Part shown: positions 10,931-21,974 of the stretch, in pieces | Layout of the letters: every line of letters begins with the position of its first letter | Position numbering within the stretch: the stretch's first letter is position 1 | Source of the DNA: Acanthococcus lagerstroemiae | Lineage: Eukaryota; Arthropoda; Insecta; Hemiptera; Eriococcidae | Direction: 5' to 3' | Assembly (NCBI GenBank): GCA_031841125.1 | Contig: CM063112.1 | Coordinates: 25,508,603-25,572,602 of the forward strand | Length of the DNA stretch: 64,000 bases | Notes under the pieces: model-generated | What the model was told of the DNA's origin: nothing | The model's input: only the letters and a program-made list of their open reading frames with translations | The model's database searches: none | Made by a program: the position numbers and the translations under genes

Positions 10931-11247
10931 CGGTGAGGTGGGACGTATGGCGATGCACGCATGCCAAAGTGGCCCCTATGACACCGCACCCCCGGCCCCG
11001 GAAACTACTCTTTCGAGTATCGCATCCGTGACCGGAGGAACGCCTTGGCGCCAGGCCCGAGCCCCCAACTCTACGTGCCGGAACGGTGCGCGCGTCCTAC
11101 CAGGGTCACCATGGGGTTCCCTACTGACCGAGGTCCGCACTCCTTGAGCGCTCGCCTGGAATTCAGGTCCCCCACGGCTGGACGCGCTGCCTCTCTTCAC
11201 TCACCCCTCACCTCCTCGTCTTGGTCCGTGTGTTCAGGATTTGGATT
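10931..11247 (-). mobile_element. Short retroposed repeat, longest copy (317 bp)
   Basis: A GC-rich insert flanked by an 11 bp direct repeat with one mismatch (acattagacta 10920-10930, acaatagacta 11248-11258). Removing it restores the RT frame across the site. Its left ~105 bp is shared with 40454-40561 (opposite strand) and, over about 65 bp, with 50384-50467. All three copies share the same left end (ggtg..gtgggacgta.ggcgatgcacgcatgcc) but differ in how far they extend right. If read on the minus strand this is a common 3' end with variable 5' truncation, as expected for target-primed retroposition. A short minus-strand ORF (10976-11200) has no recognisable domain. Confidence 0.75.
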
Positions 11248-11258
11248 ACAATAGACTA

Positions 11259-11548
11259 TATCCAAACTCTAAACCAAATCATACATAGAAAGATCCAGAG
11301 AATTCAGCATTGAAGCTTGACTGATGTTCATCGATTTCAATAAGGCATTCGACTTGATACGTCACAATAAACTATAGGAGGCTGTGGCAGCTCAAGGAGT
11401 TTCGGTAGAAATTATTGAGATTTTGGCGTACATGTAAAATAACGCACAGGCTTATGTTAAGACAGATATAAAAAGGGTAATTGCTTCTCCATCCAAAGGG
11501 TGGTAAAACAAGGGGACCCCTTATCGCCGAACTTATTCAACTGCGCCC
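11259..11548 (+). pseudogene. ORF2 reverse transcriptase palm (split)
   Basis: After the duplicated target the frame reads ATIQTLNQII-like sequence (YIQTLNQII seen), then in another frame MFIDFNKAFDLIRHNKL, which is the first catalytic Asp region. After further breaks comes VVKQGDPLSPNLFNCAL ending at the solo LTR. Several stops and frameshifts are present. The next motif (EEIFRNL type) is found after the LTR at 12445. Confidence 0.8.
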
Positions 11549-12439
11549 TGTCGTGGCGAGAAATGCACTCATACACACTCGCAAATTCCGAAGGCATATT
11601 TCTCGTACGACATCAGACTAAACGTCACCCAGACGCCAATCTGGCTATATTTAGCAAATCAAAAATCTATCCGAATTATAGCAAAACCTGTTTCCGCAGA
11701 TGACTCACGCACACGCGCCGTACTTTCGCAGACAATATGCGACGTGCGAAATAACATCATTATCTCCCACCGATACCTCTTTTGCCAATTAAAAATATCA
11801 CGCCTTTCATATCCCAAAATTCATTGGCCGTACCTACACTACGAAAACACACGACGACCAATCGATAGATTTCTAAATCAGACAACCGGACTCGTACGTC
11901 ATTCTACCCCCCCCCCCCCGGCGATATATCTTCAAACCCCCAATTTAACACACACGAACTTGTTGCTCTCAAAATTATCTCATCTAGGAGAATTCCCTCT
12001 CAAGTAGGCCGAGCCCGAAGGTACAAAGAGCTATGTCTTTATAATCGCAATACAAGGACCGAAATCTCGGTCTTGATTCAGTCATGCTCTCTCCAAAAGT
12101 TAGGTGGAGACCTCGTCACGTCTCTCGCAACTCGATCTGGAACTTAGAAAATCAACCTATAACGTAACTTATGTCGTGTCGTACGCTCTTCGAAGCTTTT
12201 TGCTACTTGTAGTATCAATAACCTAACGTAAAAAGTGAAGTTCTGAACTGTACCGTTTGCTAAATAAAACTTGTACATTTTTAACTCGACTCGGCTAGCT
12301 CATTTATCAGGCCGAGGACAGCTGATATGGGGCTTGCTAACCGACAGCCCCGGGGCCTTCGCTGCGGAACCCCCCGATTTCACGTCGATCCATTACAACA
12401 ACCGACAGGAGCCCAATGAGGCTCTGCGACCTCACGACA
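11549..12439. mobile_element. Solo LTR of an LTR retrotransposon
   Basis: 891 bp beginning TGTCGTG and ending CACGACA, so it has TG...CA ends with a 7 bp inverted terminal repeat. It is flanked by the 5 bp direct repeat cgccc (11544-11548 and 12440-12444). A polyadenylation signal AATAAA sits at 12263-12268 in the sense direction, suggesting plus orientation. There is no gag, pol or second LTR, as expected after LTR-LTR recombination. A 5 bp duplication fits Ty3/Gypsy or BEL/Pao. It lies in the RTE RT between the NCAL motif and the following EEIFRNL-type motif. Confidence 0.82.
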
Positions 12440-12444
12440 CGCCC

Positions 12445-13290
12445 CTGAGCAGATCTTCAGAAATCTGGATTGGGAGGGAAGGGGATTAAAAATCCTAGGC
12501 AAACAAATGACAAATCTAAGATTTGCAGACGATATAGTGCTCGTAGCAAGGAGTTTCAAGGAAATGCTGGAAATGAGAAGGACCTGAAACAACACAGTGA
12601 GACTTTCGGACTATCCATGAACATGTCAAAATCAAAATTTATGTCGAACAGAGAGAAAATCAACGAATTCTGGTTAGACGGGGCAAAAATAGGTAGGGTG
12701 TAAGAGTATAAATATTTAGACCAAACGTCAAAATTCAATTCTATTATAGAAGGGATTATAAACGAAAGAATCGCTAACGCATGGGGAGCATTTTCGCAAA
12801 ACAAAACAATTAAAAAAAGCATAAGGAAGAAAAAACTCGAAATAAAAATTTTGGGGGGTTCTGAGCTACCGGTTTTGACATACGGGGCCCAAACGTGGTC
12901 ACTCACGAAAAAGCAGGCTGAGCGTCTTCTGAAAACTCAAAACTCTATGCTAAGGAGTATACTGGGCGTGTACCTAAAAGAATTCATTATAAAACAACTG
13001 GGGACAAAAAATATCGGATATAACATCAAAAACCTAAAATTTAAATATGCTGGTCATACGGCAAGGGGGAATCCAGAGAAATGAAACCTGCAATGTACTC
13101 TTTGGGCTCCACTGGACCACATTAGAGGCAAAGGCCACCCGGACACACGCTGAATAGATAAAATCTGAAAACTGCTAGGGCCCTACTGCAAACAGACGGC
13201 AACAAACAGGAATGCTTGGAAGAGAGCGACAGAGACATATGCCCAACGGTGGGCGGAGCAGGTGGTGGCTCACAGACATGAGAGTAAGAA
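12445..13290 (+). pseudogene. ORF2 reverse transcriptase catalytic box to C-terminus
   Basis: Reads EQIFRNLDWEGKGIKILGKQ, then LRFADDIVLVA (YxDD-type box near 12515-12547), a frameshift, then FGLSMNMSKSKFMSN, LPVLTYGAQTWSLTKKQ, SMLRSILGVYLKEF, LKFKYAGHTARG, and finally WKRATETYAQRWAEQV near 13215-13262. This matches the thumb and the C-terminal region of the other RTE copies at 4380, 13933 and 61780. Stops fall after EYKYLD and after GNPEK. Confidence 0.85.
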
Positions 13291-13349
13291 TCAATAGAAA
13301 TCGAAGATTGCACACCTATTCAGTGTCAAAATAAATAAATAAATAATAT

Positions 13350-13917
13350 CGGTATAGTAGTTGAAGTAAAATGAAGGTTAAATTGCGCAAGGTGACGAAG
13401 GTAGTGGAGACTGGTTCAGAGACCCCCTAGTAATCATTACCTAATGGCTTCCCAAGCTATATGATACTTTATCGTTTGCAAGCAGGCACATCAGTCCGAA
13501 GGCTACAAGGATATACCCATGAAATAGTAGTATCAATCCTAAATGGAATCCTAGTCGTGGGTTGTATTAGAGTGCATCTTTGAAATGGCAGTATCAAGCC
13601 GAATGGAATCCAGGTCGTCTCCAAACGAGTTCATATTGAATGAGCACCGAAAAATTTGGCCACAATCCCTTTCCGACTTGTACTTGTTTATTCTTCAACA
13701 TTCAAGTCCTGAACACACATTAATCCGCTATTCACATGGCCAAGCATATCCTTCTCATGTATCCCTCCCTCATGATGATTATTGGAGGCCACTCCATGGG
13801 GTGTGACGCGGAGTTGACCATGTGTCGAAAAAGTTGACTTTAATTGACTTAGTTGACCTGGTAGACCCCCTATCAGTGCGAAGCAGAACTGCAGCAGTTT
13901 CCAATAACATGCCGCTA
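13350..13917. other. Unassigned sequence between two RTE copies
   Basis: About 570 bp with no recognised gene. A tandem-like pair at 13517-13565 and 13566-13620 repeats the wording agtatcaa.cc.aatggaatcc.ggtcgt. This is weak and probably old. Confidence 0.4.
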
Positions 13918-13932
13918 ATCAGTCCAGATTAA

Positions 13933-15056
13933 TAATATAAGCATTTATTTGGGGTAGAATGTTACATTTAAATTTTCTATGATACGTTTGTTACAAATCT
14001 ACAAAATCCCTTATTCTGGGCAAATGCCTCCTTCAACCTCTCCCATTCGGTCCGGTCTGCTGCAACCCTGTGATAGAGACGGTTTCTGATAAAGTTGGTG
14101 ATATTGTCCGACCACCTAGCCCTCTGCTTCCCCGGCTCTCTCCCTTCTTTTAGAAACCAAAATGTTGTTTTTATAGTCCATCTGTCATCCTTCATTCTGC
14201 ACACGTGCCCTGCCCAGTCCCATTTTACCTTCTAACAAAGTGGATGATATTTTTATTGGATTTTAATTTGTTCTTAATTTTTGTCAGATTCACTTTGTCT
14301 TTCAGTTTAATGCCAAGCATTGCCCTCTCCATAGAGTTTTGTGCAGTTCGAAGTTTATTTTCCAAATGTTTGGTCAGAGACCATGTTTGACAACCATAAG
14401 ATAATGCCGGGAGGACACAACTATTAAATAATTGACTTTCGAAAGAAATAGGATATTTGTTTTTGAATATAAATTTTAAAGACCAAAATTTGCTCCGTGC
14501 TAATGTAATTCTTCTGTCAATTTCTTTTTCTGTTTGATTTTTGAATGAAATTAATTGTCCAAGGTATATTATATCTTCAACTGTATCAATGGTTTTTGTA
14601 CCAATTTTTATTATATTTGTTTGCCCTGAGTTGTTTAGGATTTTTGTTTTTGCCAAATTTATTACCATCCCTGCGTTTACATTTTCTCTGTTGAGTTCTT
14701 CCAGCATTTCCTGGAGCTCGGATGCACTTCCCGCTACTACCACCACGTCATCTGCAAACCTTAAATTGTTCAGAAATACCCCGTTAATTTTTAGCCCTTT
14801 TTTATCCCAATCCAGGTTTCTGAAAATTTCTTCTAAGGCGCAGTTGAAGAGTAGCGGTGAAATCGGATCTCCTTGCCTTACTCCCCTTTTAATTTCGAAA
14901 ATATTTCCCTTTATGTCAGTGACTATTCTTGCTTTTAACCCCTTGTATATTTCTTGGATTAATTGGATGAAGTCCCTGTTAATCCCCTGGTTTTGAAGAG
15001 CTTGAATCATGTAGTTGTGATTGATAAGATCGAAAGCCTTGGTGAAGTCGATGAAG
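13933..15056 (-). mobile_element. Young 5'-truncated RTE copy with 15 bp duplication
   Basis: Inserted antisense and flanked by the 15 bp direct repeat atcagtccagattaa (13918-13932 and 15057-15071). Reading the minus strand, coding starts in the RT at FIDFTKAFDLINHN and runs through the C-terminus. It ends in a short 3' UTR and an AT-rich tail with no poly(A). It is the least decayed RTE copy in the window and belongs to the same subfamily as the nested piece at 9590-9831. Confidence 0.93.
14225..15010 (-). pseudogene. RTE ORF2 reverse transcriptase, 261 open codons
   Basis: Continuous open frame from an internal Met. Motifs: RGVRQGDP (residues 42-49), LFNCALEEIFRNL (54-66), LRFADDVVVV (83-92, catalytic FADD), INLAKTKIL (117-125), YLGQLISFKNQ (149-159), YGCQTWSLT (205-213) and MERAMLGIKLKDK (227-239). 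The frame breaks just after HFVRR near 14222. The remainder (DDRWTIKTTFWFLK to FCRFVTN, 13977-14204) continues in another frame, so one indel separates the two. It copies element RNA into the nicked target; this copy lacks the endonuclease and fingers through 5' truncation and cannot act alone. Confidence 0.9.
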
Positions 15057-15254
15057 ATCAGTCCAGATTAAGAAAGAGTCATTAAATCGCGAATTGAAAT
15101 GTATAGGCACTCCAAAACCCAGAGATAACCAAGATGCAAGATGGGATCCTCAGACTAAGACCTAACCACGACGATGGAGACTTACCAGATCCCCACAAGT
15201 GAGAAGTGACATGGAAATTCTAACCGGACTGGAATCTAGCCACGTCAGCACGGG

Positions 15255-15255
<1 letters not shown>

Positions 15256-15299
<44 letters not shown>
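15256..15299. repeat. GA dinucleotide microsatellite
   Basis: About 44 bp of near-perfect (GA)n on the plus strand, in otherwise unassigned sequence. Confidence 0.95.
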
Positions 15300-15300
<1 letters not shown>

Positions 15301-16135
15301 ACAATAATGCCTGCACCCTTTTCCTCCTCAACGCTTGTAAACTGCAGCCTTTGGCAGAGCCGAATCGACGAAAATACGTTTTCAAATTAGAGCAAAAGAC
15401 ACATATACGCGCACCAAGTTATCGTATCGTTCGCAGATTTTAATTTAACGATCTTTTATTACACTTTCAGTTTTCTGTCAGTCTTTAAAGTGCATGTCAA
15501 TGGAATGCGTGGAAAGATTCGAACGATTTTTTACTTCAACTTTTTTCCCTCCGCAATAATATACGTAAGTTGGTACACGAGAGATTGTAGTCTCGGTGTA
15601 TTCTCTCAGTACTCTCTCGTATGGTATATACAAAAAAAAAAAAAGTGTATTTACATTCTAGTATTGAAAATATTCTCACGAAAAAGCAAAAGCACATTTT
15701 CCAGTTTTCGTTTACACCCGTGTCAGTCTTCATTCTTTTTTCTTTTTTTTTTTCGTTTTCCTCTCTTACTTCGCTATATACGCCAAGCGGCTGCGGTATT
15801 CCGCTGAACATTTTTAGTTCGTTGAATACACAAAAGTCTCTCGGATGCTGGAATTCCGTTTGTATTACCATCGCATTGTACACTACAACCACACCACGTT
15901 AGGATTTCGCATTCGAAAATTGCTATACGAGGCTCTCTCTCTCAGTCTCCCTCCCTCCCTTCATCTCTCTTTACGCGACTAGTGAGGAAAACAAGACGAA
16001 AGAATATCATCTTTCGTTCCATGTCTGAAATGTGAGAGTACCTGATAAAAGCCGATTACCTCGTCATCGAATAACTTAAAATTTTTATATACAAAGGTAT
16101 ATACTCCGAGTCTAGTTTGAGTTTTAGGGGGTTTT
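15300..16135. other. Unassigned non-coding sequence
   Basis: No gene recognised. It contains poly-A (15630) and pyrimidine-rich runs (15740-15765, 15935-15970). The overlapping short ORFs on both strands carry no motif. Confidence 0.4.
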
Positions 16136-17240
16136 CAGCAGGCGCGGACTGAGCCGCCGGTGGGCCTCAAAGCCCAAGAGCCGTAAGGACCCAAAGGTTG
16201 GGCTGGAAGAAAGCTCAAAATACTTAAATGATCAATGGTTACAAACTAAAAAGATTCAGGAAGTATATATACTGTGTACGTCATATGTCTATATACTGCA
16301 ATCTGCAGAATTCAAAGTCACTTCACACCTTTGACTACAATATTATAATGGCGATCTAAAACTGATGCTTTGTGTAGAATATTTGGTTCTTGTAACACAT
16401 GGAAGACAAGTGACGCCGATGTTAAATACACAATCTGGTACTAGCTCTGAGAAAAATTACCAATTCCAAAGATATTTCTTCTGAAATTAGACATAAAGCT
16501 AATTCCTCACTACACACATTTTTATCGTTTGAAATTATTCTGACTGCTGCGATATATTTGAGAATTTTTGAAAAAACTACATCTGTATCCGATTACTTAC
16601 AGACAGAAAATTCAGATTTTGTTCTGGCTTTGCGACAAGTTAGTGTGTTAACAAGTAGTTTGAAAAAAATACAGTAAGAATTTAATCCAGTATATACAAA
16701 TACTCAGCATTTTGTTAAAACATATTATGTCGGCTGAATTAGGAGAGGAATTTTGCATTGAAAATGAACTTCCTCAAAAAAGGCATAAACAAACAGATAA
16801 GAAGAACTTTGAAATTAACACACACATTTGTTATTTTAGGCACAATCATAACAAGGCTGAAATGGCGATGTTGAGTGTTTTGACCCAAGACGCTTCAACT
16901 TTATACTCAATAATGGACAACCAGACAATAGTTTGAAAAAGGTTTGCAAATGCCTGAAATTCTCTGACGAGGATGAAGAAAAGCTACGGAAAGAGTTACT
17001 ATCATTCGCTGATCTTTGGCCACACATTAAAGAAGATACGTTTGAAGATAATGCTCTCAGTCCCAATCCTCCAAATGAATTTGAATTTTCACAAATTGTA
17101 GATGGTGAGTATTCTGGTGAATGTGAAAATAGTGAGGATGAAGGAAATGAATCTCATGATACTCGTAATAATGGTCAGACTCATCTACAGTTTCATGGAC
17201 TTTTAAATCTAATTCTAGTTTATCTAGTATTATCTTGACA
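16136..17240 (+). pseudogene. hAT-like (ZMYM1-type) transposase remnants
   Basis: A stop-separated series of fragments in one orientation. The clearest is a run of about 55 codons (16507-16677) containing EIILTAAIYLRIFEKTTSVS then DYLQTENSDFVLALRQVSVL and LKKIQ. Its pattern (short hydrophobic helix, then SDYLQ followed by alternating A/L-R-x-V) is that of the hAT transposase region between the DDE residues. Further pieces are 16712-16936 and 16933-17238 (DEDEEKLRKELLSFADLW, then an acidic segment). A candidate 5' terminal sequence caggcgcggactg lies at 16139-16151. A matching right end was not found, so boundaries are uncertain. Confidence 0.5.
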
Positions 17241-17249
17241 TCTGTTTCA

Positions 17250-20140
17250 TGTTCCTTTGTTGAAGGATTCTGACTCTTAATTTGAGCTGGTAGTTGAAAT
17301 TCAAAGCGTCATATGAACTTTTGTCTATTAGATGTAAGATTGCTGCTTTATAACGTTGACTCACAATGTTCTGAAATACCAATATATCTTAGTACAATTC
17401 TGCTTCAGTCAGAAATTATATTGTATTTATTTAGTTTCATCAAATACTTCGGCTTGGGATCGTTTGGAATACTCTTCAAGAAATAGAATAACCCAAAATT
17501 CGGACAGAATGTGGAAAATGCGTAGAATATGGAGTACGTTCATTAAACGAATAAAAACTTATAAAACTTTTTTATTTCTATCTTTCGTCATTTTACAAAC
17601 ATAAATTCGTGAAAAAATATAATTAATTAGGCAATTACATTTCAAATTAAATTGATGAACAATCTCGTTTTCTACAGAGATTAAAACTGAATTTTTTTGG
17701 CTTTTCATTTTACTCATTTTACGCCTATTCTACGCATTATACATATTCTACGCGTATTTTACACATCTGATATCACTTTACAACGAAAATGTAGAATAGA
17801 CATTTTACGTGTCAAATCCCATAGCTGTTAATGAATTTTTAGATTGGAATTCTGTGATTCAGGCTAAGGTTTTCTATCTTTCTCTTTATGAAAATAGTGA
17901 CAATAGTGACTTGTTTCAAGAAATAGTGAAAAATAGCGACTGGTCCAAAAAAGTGACAAGTCACTATTAATAGTGACCAAGTGGTAGATCACTATAGAAA
18001 GGGGAATTTTTACTTTCTTCGAGAAAAAAAATAAAATAACGAAGGGTAATATGGCCACCCTAAGCAAGAATCTCTCTGTAGCGCTCACCCCCCACCCCCT
18101 TTCAAGAAGTTAAGCCTAGAATGTGTAGTACAGTCCTACTTTCAAAATACGTGCTTGATTGTGTGTGAAACTAAATGCTCTGTCATCTATGGCTAAGAAA
18201 AAAAAAAAAAGGAAAAAAAACAAAAAAACAACAACAACCTGGGTGGCCAAATGAAAAGACTTTTCTGGAATTATGGCCATACTTATTTCCTCATTTGTTT
18301 AGCATTGAAAAATTGTAAAAATCAATAAATGAAATCATTTCTCTTCGATATTTAACTCATTTGGTGCGTTCTGTACATGTTGAGGGACAAAAAGGATTCA
18401 GATTTTATAAAGTGGCTGTCTTTGTTATTAAAGGGCAAGGAAATTTCAAAATTTCTATCATAGTCTGATTTCTACACGAGAAGTAATTTAAGTCCAATAT
18501 TTCTTTGCGACTACAGGCATAGTGAAGATGAAAAATGTTTTGAGTCAGTTGAGTTAGACTCGCACCCTGAAGTGTAAAGAAAAGTTGAATCCTGAAACGA
18601 AAGAATTTCAATTGACTTACTTATAAGAAAGTTTACAACAAGAAGTGATTGCTTATAACTTTTCTAAGATAATGAAAAACTTATAAATTATTGAGAGCAC
18701 ACATTCAATTTCTCAACCCTTTAATAACGACACATACGAGGGAAACCCCGCAGTCATCATAAAACGAAAGGTCGCCTTCAATATGTATGTATGCAACTCA
18801 AATAATCTCTCCATGTACGTTAGTACGCCATCAGCCTCCAGAAAAAAAAATGTTATTTCAAGTAACGCAAGTAGTGACATGCGGGATTCGCTGTAATCAA
18901 GAATTTCTGTTCAGAAATTTCCTTTTGAATGAAAGTAATTCCCTGTTTCCCCCAACATTCTTTTTGTAAAATTTTGCCTTCACAAAAAAGTAATTTAGAA
19001 ACTGGTTGTATGATTCACAAATATGATCCACCTGTCCATTTATATCTTCCCTTCCAACAAAGGAGAGAATCGTTGATTCAACTACATAAGATGAGCGATT
19101 TTTGAATACGTAATAAGTTGCGTGAGGTAGATTAAAGCTATAAATGAAGGTTCGTAAATTGAGAGGTGTAAATAGTCGCAAGCTCATATGCTAAAGTAGA
19201 CAGTTAGCCTGATCGAATAAAAAGATATTTAAAGGAAAAAGAAAAGGTAAACTTAGCGAAGCGAGGTGTCTGGTGGCAGTTGAAGTGTGGTTTCTCTTTC
19301 TTATGTAGTACTCTTGGAGCATTAAACACCTAGCATCTCTTCTGAATAATTTTCATAAATCAGGATAATTCGAACTTCTATTTTACATGTAGACGAAATC
19401 TGAGATTTAGGAATCCTGATGAGTTAAGGCTCATTTCTCAGTTTCGGATAAAAAGTCCAGTCGTATTTACGTATTTTGAAAAATTCGCGATAGTTTCCGA
19501 TTTTTGTTTTGCTCTTTCTTTATTTATGTACAAAAAATCTAGGCTCCACCGTCTCTTCGCACTGGAAAAACTTCTGATAGATCATAATTTCACAGTATAC
19601 AAAACCCAATTTTTACAATTACGAGTACATCAACATTCTCTGCCTACCTTCTCTCACGTTGCTGGAGAAATCTGATGGCATGACACAGGTAACACATGAA
19701 GATACATGTGACATACTTTTTTTCACCAAAACCAGCCTCCACATGACCTAAGGTACGAACGAAACCTCCTGATAGCTTATCACTGCTAAAATGCGTTCTC
19801 TAGCTGCCTTTCCGAAAGTGAAGATTCGAGATATACCTAAAATCTTTGATACGCTTCAGCTCTCTCCCTCTCTCTTCTTTTCTTTTTTTTGAAATTGGAG
19901 GGGGTGTAAATCATCTAGCACATAGGTACTCATTCTCTAAATAAGACATGATTCCATCTTCCTGCATCGTAATAAAAGAAATCCAGGTGAGCTATAAGCA
20001 ATTATAGTTGAGTTTTCAATGCTGTAAAATTCTATTGCAATCACGATAAATAATTTTGATTAAGACCGCAATAAAAATAGAAAATGACGTCAAACTTTGA
20101 TGTAAACTTCTAAAAATATGAAAACAGCCAGGATGTACTG
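17250..20140. other. Unassigned non-coding sequence
   Basis: About 2.9 kb with no recognised gene. Minor features: a region of related words (attttac, ttctacgc) at 17705-17815, an atagtgac-rich repeat with a local inverted pair (17895-17995), and a poly-A/CAA tract (18197-18238). ORFs of 60-96 codons have no motif support. Confidence 0.4.
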
Positions 20141-20345
20141 AAGAGTTTTCCTGGTACCGGGGGAGGGGGGGGGGAGGAGGAGAGTGCGAAAGTCTCAACT
20201 GATTCCACTTAAATTCGCAAGTATCAAAGAAAAAAACCTTCTGACTTGTTAGATTTTTCCAACTCTACCAAAATTTCCCAACTTCGGCTGACTGAAATTG
20301 TAACAAATTCCTCTGAAGGGGAGGGAAGCTCTTACCTCCTCCTTA
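20100..20345. repeat. Diverged copy of the end of the 25874 hAT-like element
   Basis: The words tctcaactga, caagtatcaaag, acttgttagatttttccaac and accaaaatttcccaactt occur here in the same order and spacing as in the terminal segments at 25900-26060 and 27545-27670. This is a partial, degraded relative with a G-run at 20160-20178. Confidence 0.55.
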
Positions 20346-20349
20346 TCGG

Positions 20350-21970
20350 TACATCCCTGAAAAACAACTCCGGTACTTAAGAAATGAACTCACCACATTT
20401 ACTCCAATTTTTTGAACTATTGAAATGCAATCAAGGACATGGCCATATTAAACAAGAAGACAGGTTCGAGACTTTTTTAAACTAAATTTCATTTTTCTCG
20501 TGGAATATGAAAGAATGACCTGCGGTGATGCACATAATCAGGAACCTCATACGATTACCCTTCACACGACATACAAGTTTTCATACTTACCCCAAAATGA
20601 TACGGCATGGCGGCAATTTGAAGTTGTCAATTTTCTTAATTTCACCAAAACTCTTATCACACTATTTGGAAAAAAGTTCCATAGAACAGTTAAAAAACAG
20701 TCGAATCAGGTTCGAACCTTTCACAATGTAGAGAGCGCCACAACCGCCTTGTAATAGTGCAGCCAGTGCTGATATCTGATAGGGTGGCCATATTACCTTT
20801 CGGTATACCTTACTATCTCAGATAAAATAAACACGGTTTCTTTCTTGGAGGAAGAAGAATAATATCAGCCCTTATCTTTTCACAATGAAAAGAAATTTCA
20901 TTTTCCTTTTTTTTTTTCAAGACAAACTTCGATTATTTTTTACAATTATGCCCATTAGTTAACTGAGTCGCTGGCTTGGCGTATTGCATTCCGTGTTTGA
21001 TTTATAATACGGCCTTATTTAAGGTCCCAGCGATAAAATTTCCTCATTTTTCTAATTAGCAATGAAATTTTCTCGAAGTTACTATAATATTTTTCTAATC
21101 AACAATGAAATTTCCTCGAAGCTCTTTATAAGGTTAGACAATTTTCCCAATATCAACGTAGTTAAACATGCTGCATATAGGCAGAAGGCCTAATGGGTCA
21201 AATGACACTGTAAATCCTGCAAATCTGGATTTCTCGTGATAGAATATTTAGCTGAATGTGGAACTGAGACGGACGAAATTGATATATCACAACGCCTAGT
21301 TTAACGGGCTGTACCGCCCATACTTGGCGGTACCAAAAATTTGTCGGTCACCTCCACAATAATTTGGGCAGCTCTTAAAAACAACAGTACATCATACACA
21401 TGTTTCATACACACGTTTTCAAAGTCACATATTTTTGAAAACAGATTTTTTTTTTTTTTTTGGGGGGGGGGGGGTAAGAATCAACAAAAAAGTGTGAAAA
21501 ACAGGCAATTTTCAGATTTGCAAAAATTCAAAGAAAAAAAAAGGAAAAAAGAAGAAGGTTAGAATAGGCGTTGGAATATCAGAAAAAGAAGAAGCCTTTC
21601 ATTTCATGAACGCAAAGAAGGTGTGAATATAGAACGACCAAGTTTTTCATTGAGGATAAATTTATATAATTGTTCATTAATATTCGCATTCGAGCAAACG
21701 AAAATATCCTGAATACCAGTGATTCGTCGTTGGGATCAAATAATTAAGCCCGCCACGAAAGTAGTTGAAAACTTTAATTACAATAAATCAGATTAACGAA
21801 ATCGCAAAGAGAATTAGCCTAGCCGTATTACAAGATAACAAAAAACTAAAGAAGAAAGTAATACTACTCCTCGAGAAGGAGGCTGAAATACTAGAAACAG
21901 AGAAATTTCGTCGTACCGAGCAAACTATTGCAAAGCACACAAGCCATATTTTGATGAGGAATATTGCGAC
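20350..21970. other. Unassigned sequence with one tandem duplication
   Basis: No gene recognised. A 43 bp unit is tandemly duplicated at 21046-21088 and 21089-21131 (atttttctaat..gcaatgaaatttt.ctcgaag). A T/G homopolymer junction lies at 21446-21475. Confidence 0.5.
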
Positions 21971-21974
21971 TACT

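Larger units (their letters stand above)
7100..13350 (+). mobile_element. Old RTE-like non-LTR element, interrupted by four insertions
   Basis: In order along the plus strand: ORF1 (7121-7767), endonuclease (about 8170-9060), start of reverse transcriptase (9371-9589), RT continuation (9841-10090), RT palm (11259-11548) and RT catalytic box plus thumb/C-terminus (12445-13290). The 3' end is an AAATA-rich tail at 13330-13349. Four foreign segments lie inside it: 9590-9831, 10093-10918, 10931-11247 and 11549-12439. Each is flanked by a target-site duplication, and the host coding sequence resumes immediately after each one. Frameshifts and stops are scattered through all host pieces, so the element is inactive. 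It is the oldest member of this stack. Confidence 0.85.

Noticed and set aside
16136..16200. A complete hAT element with right TIR
   Set aside because: The left-end-like sequence is present but no matching right end was seen up to 18.1 kb.
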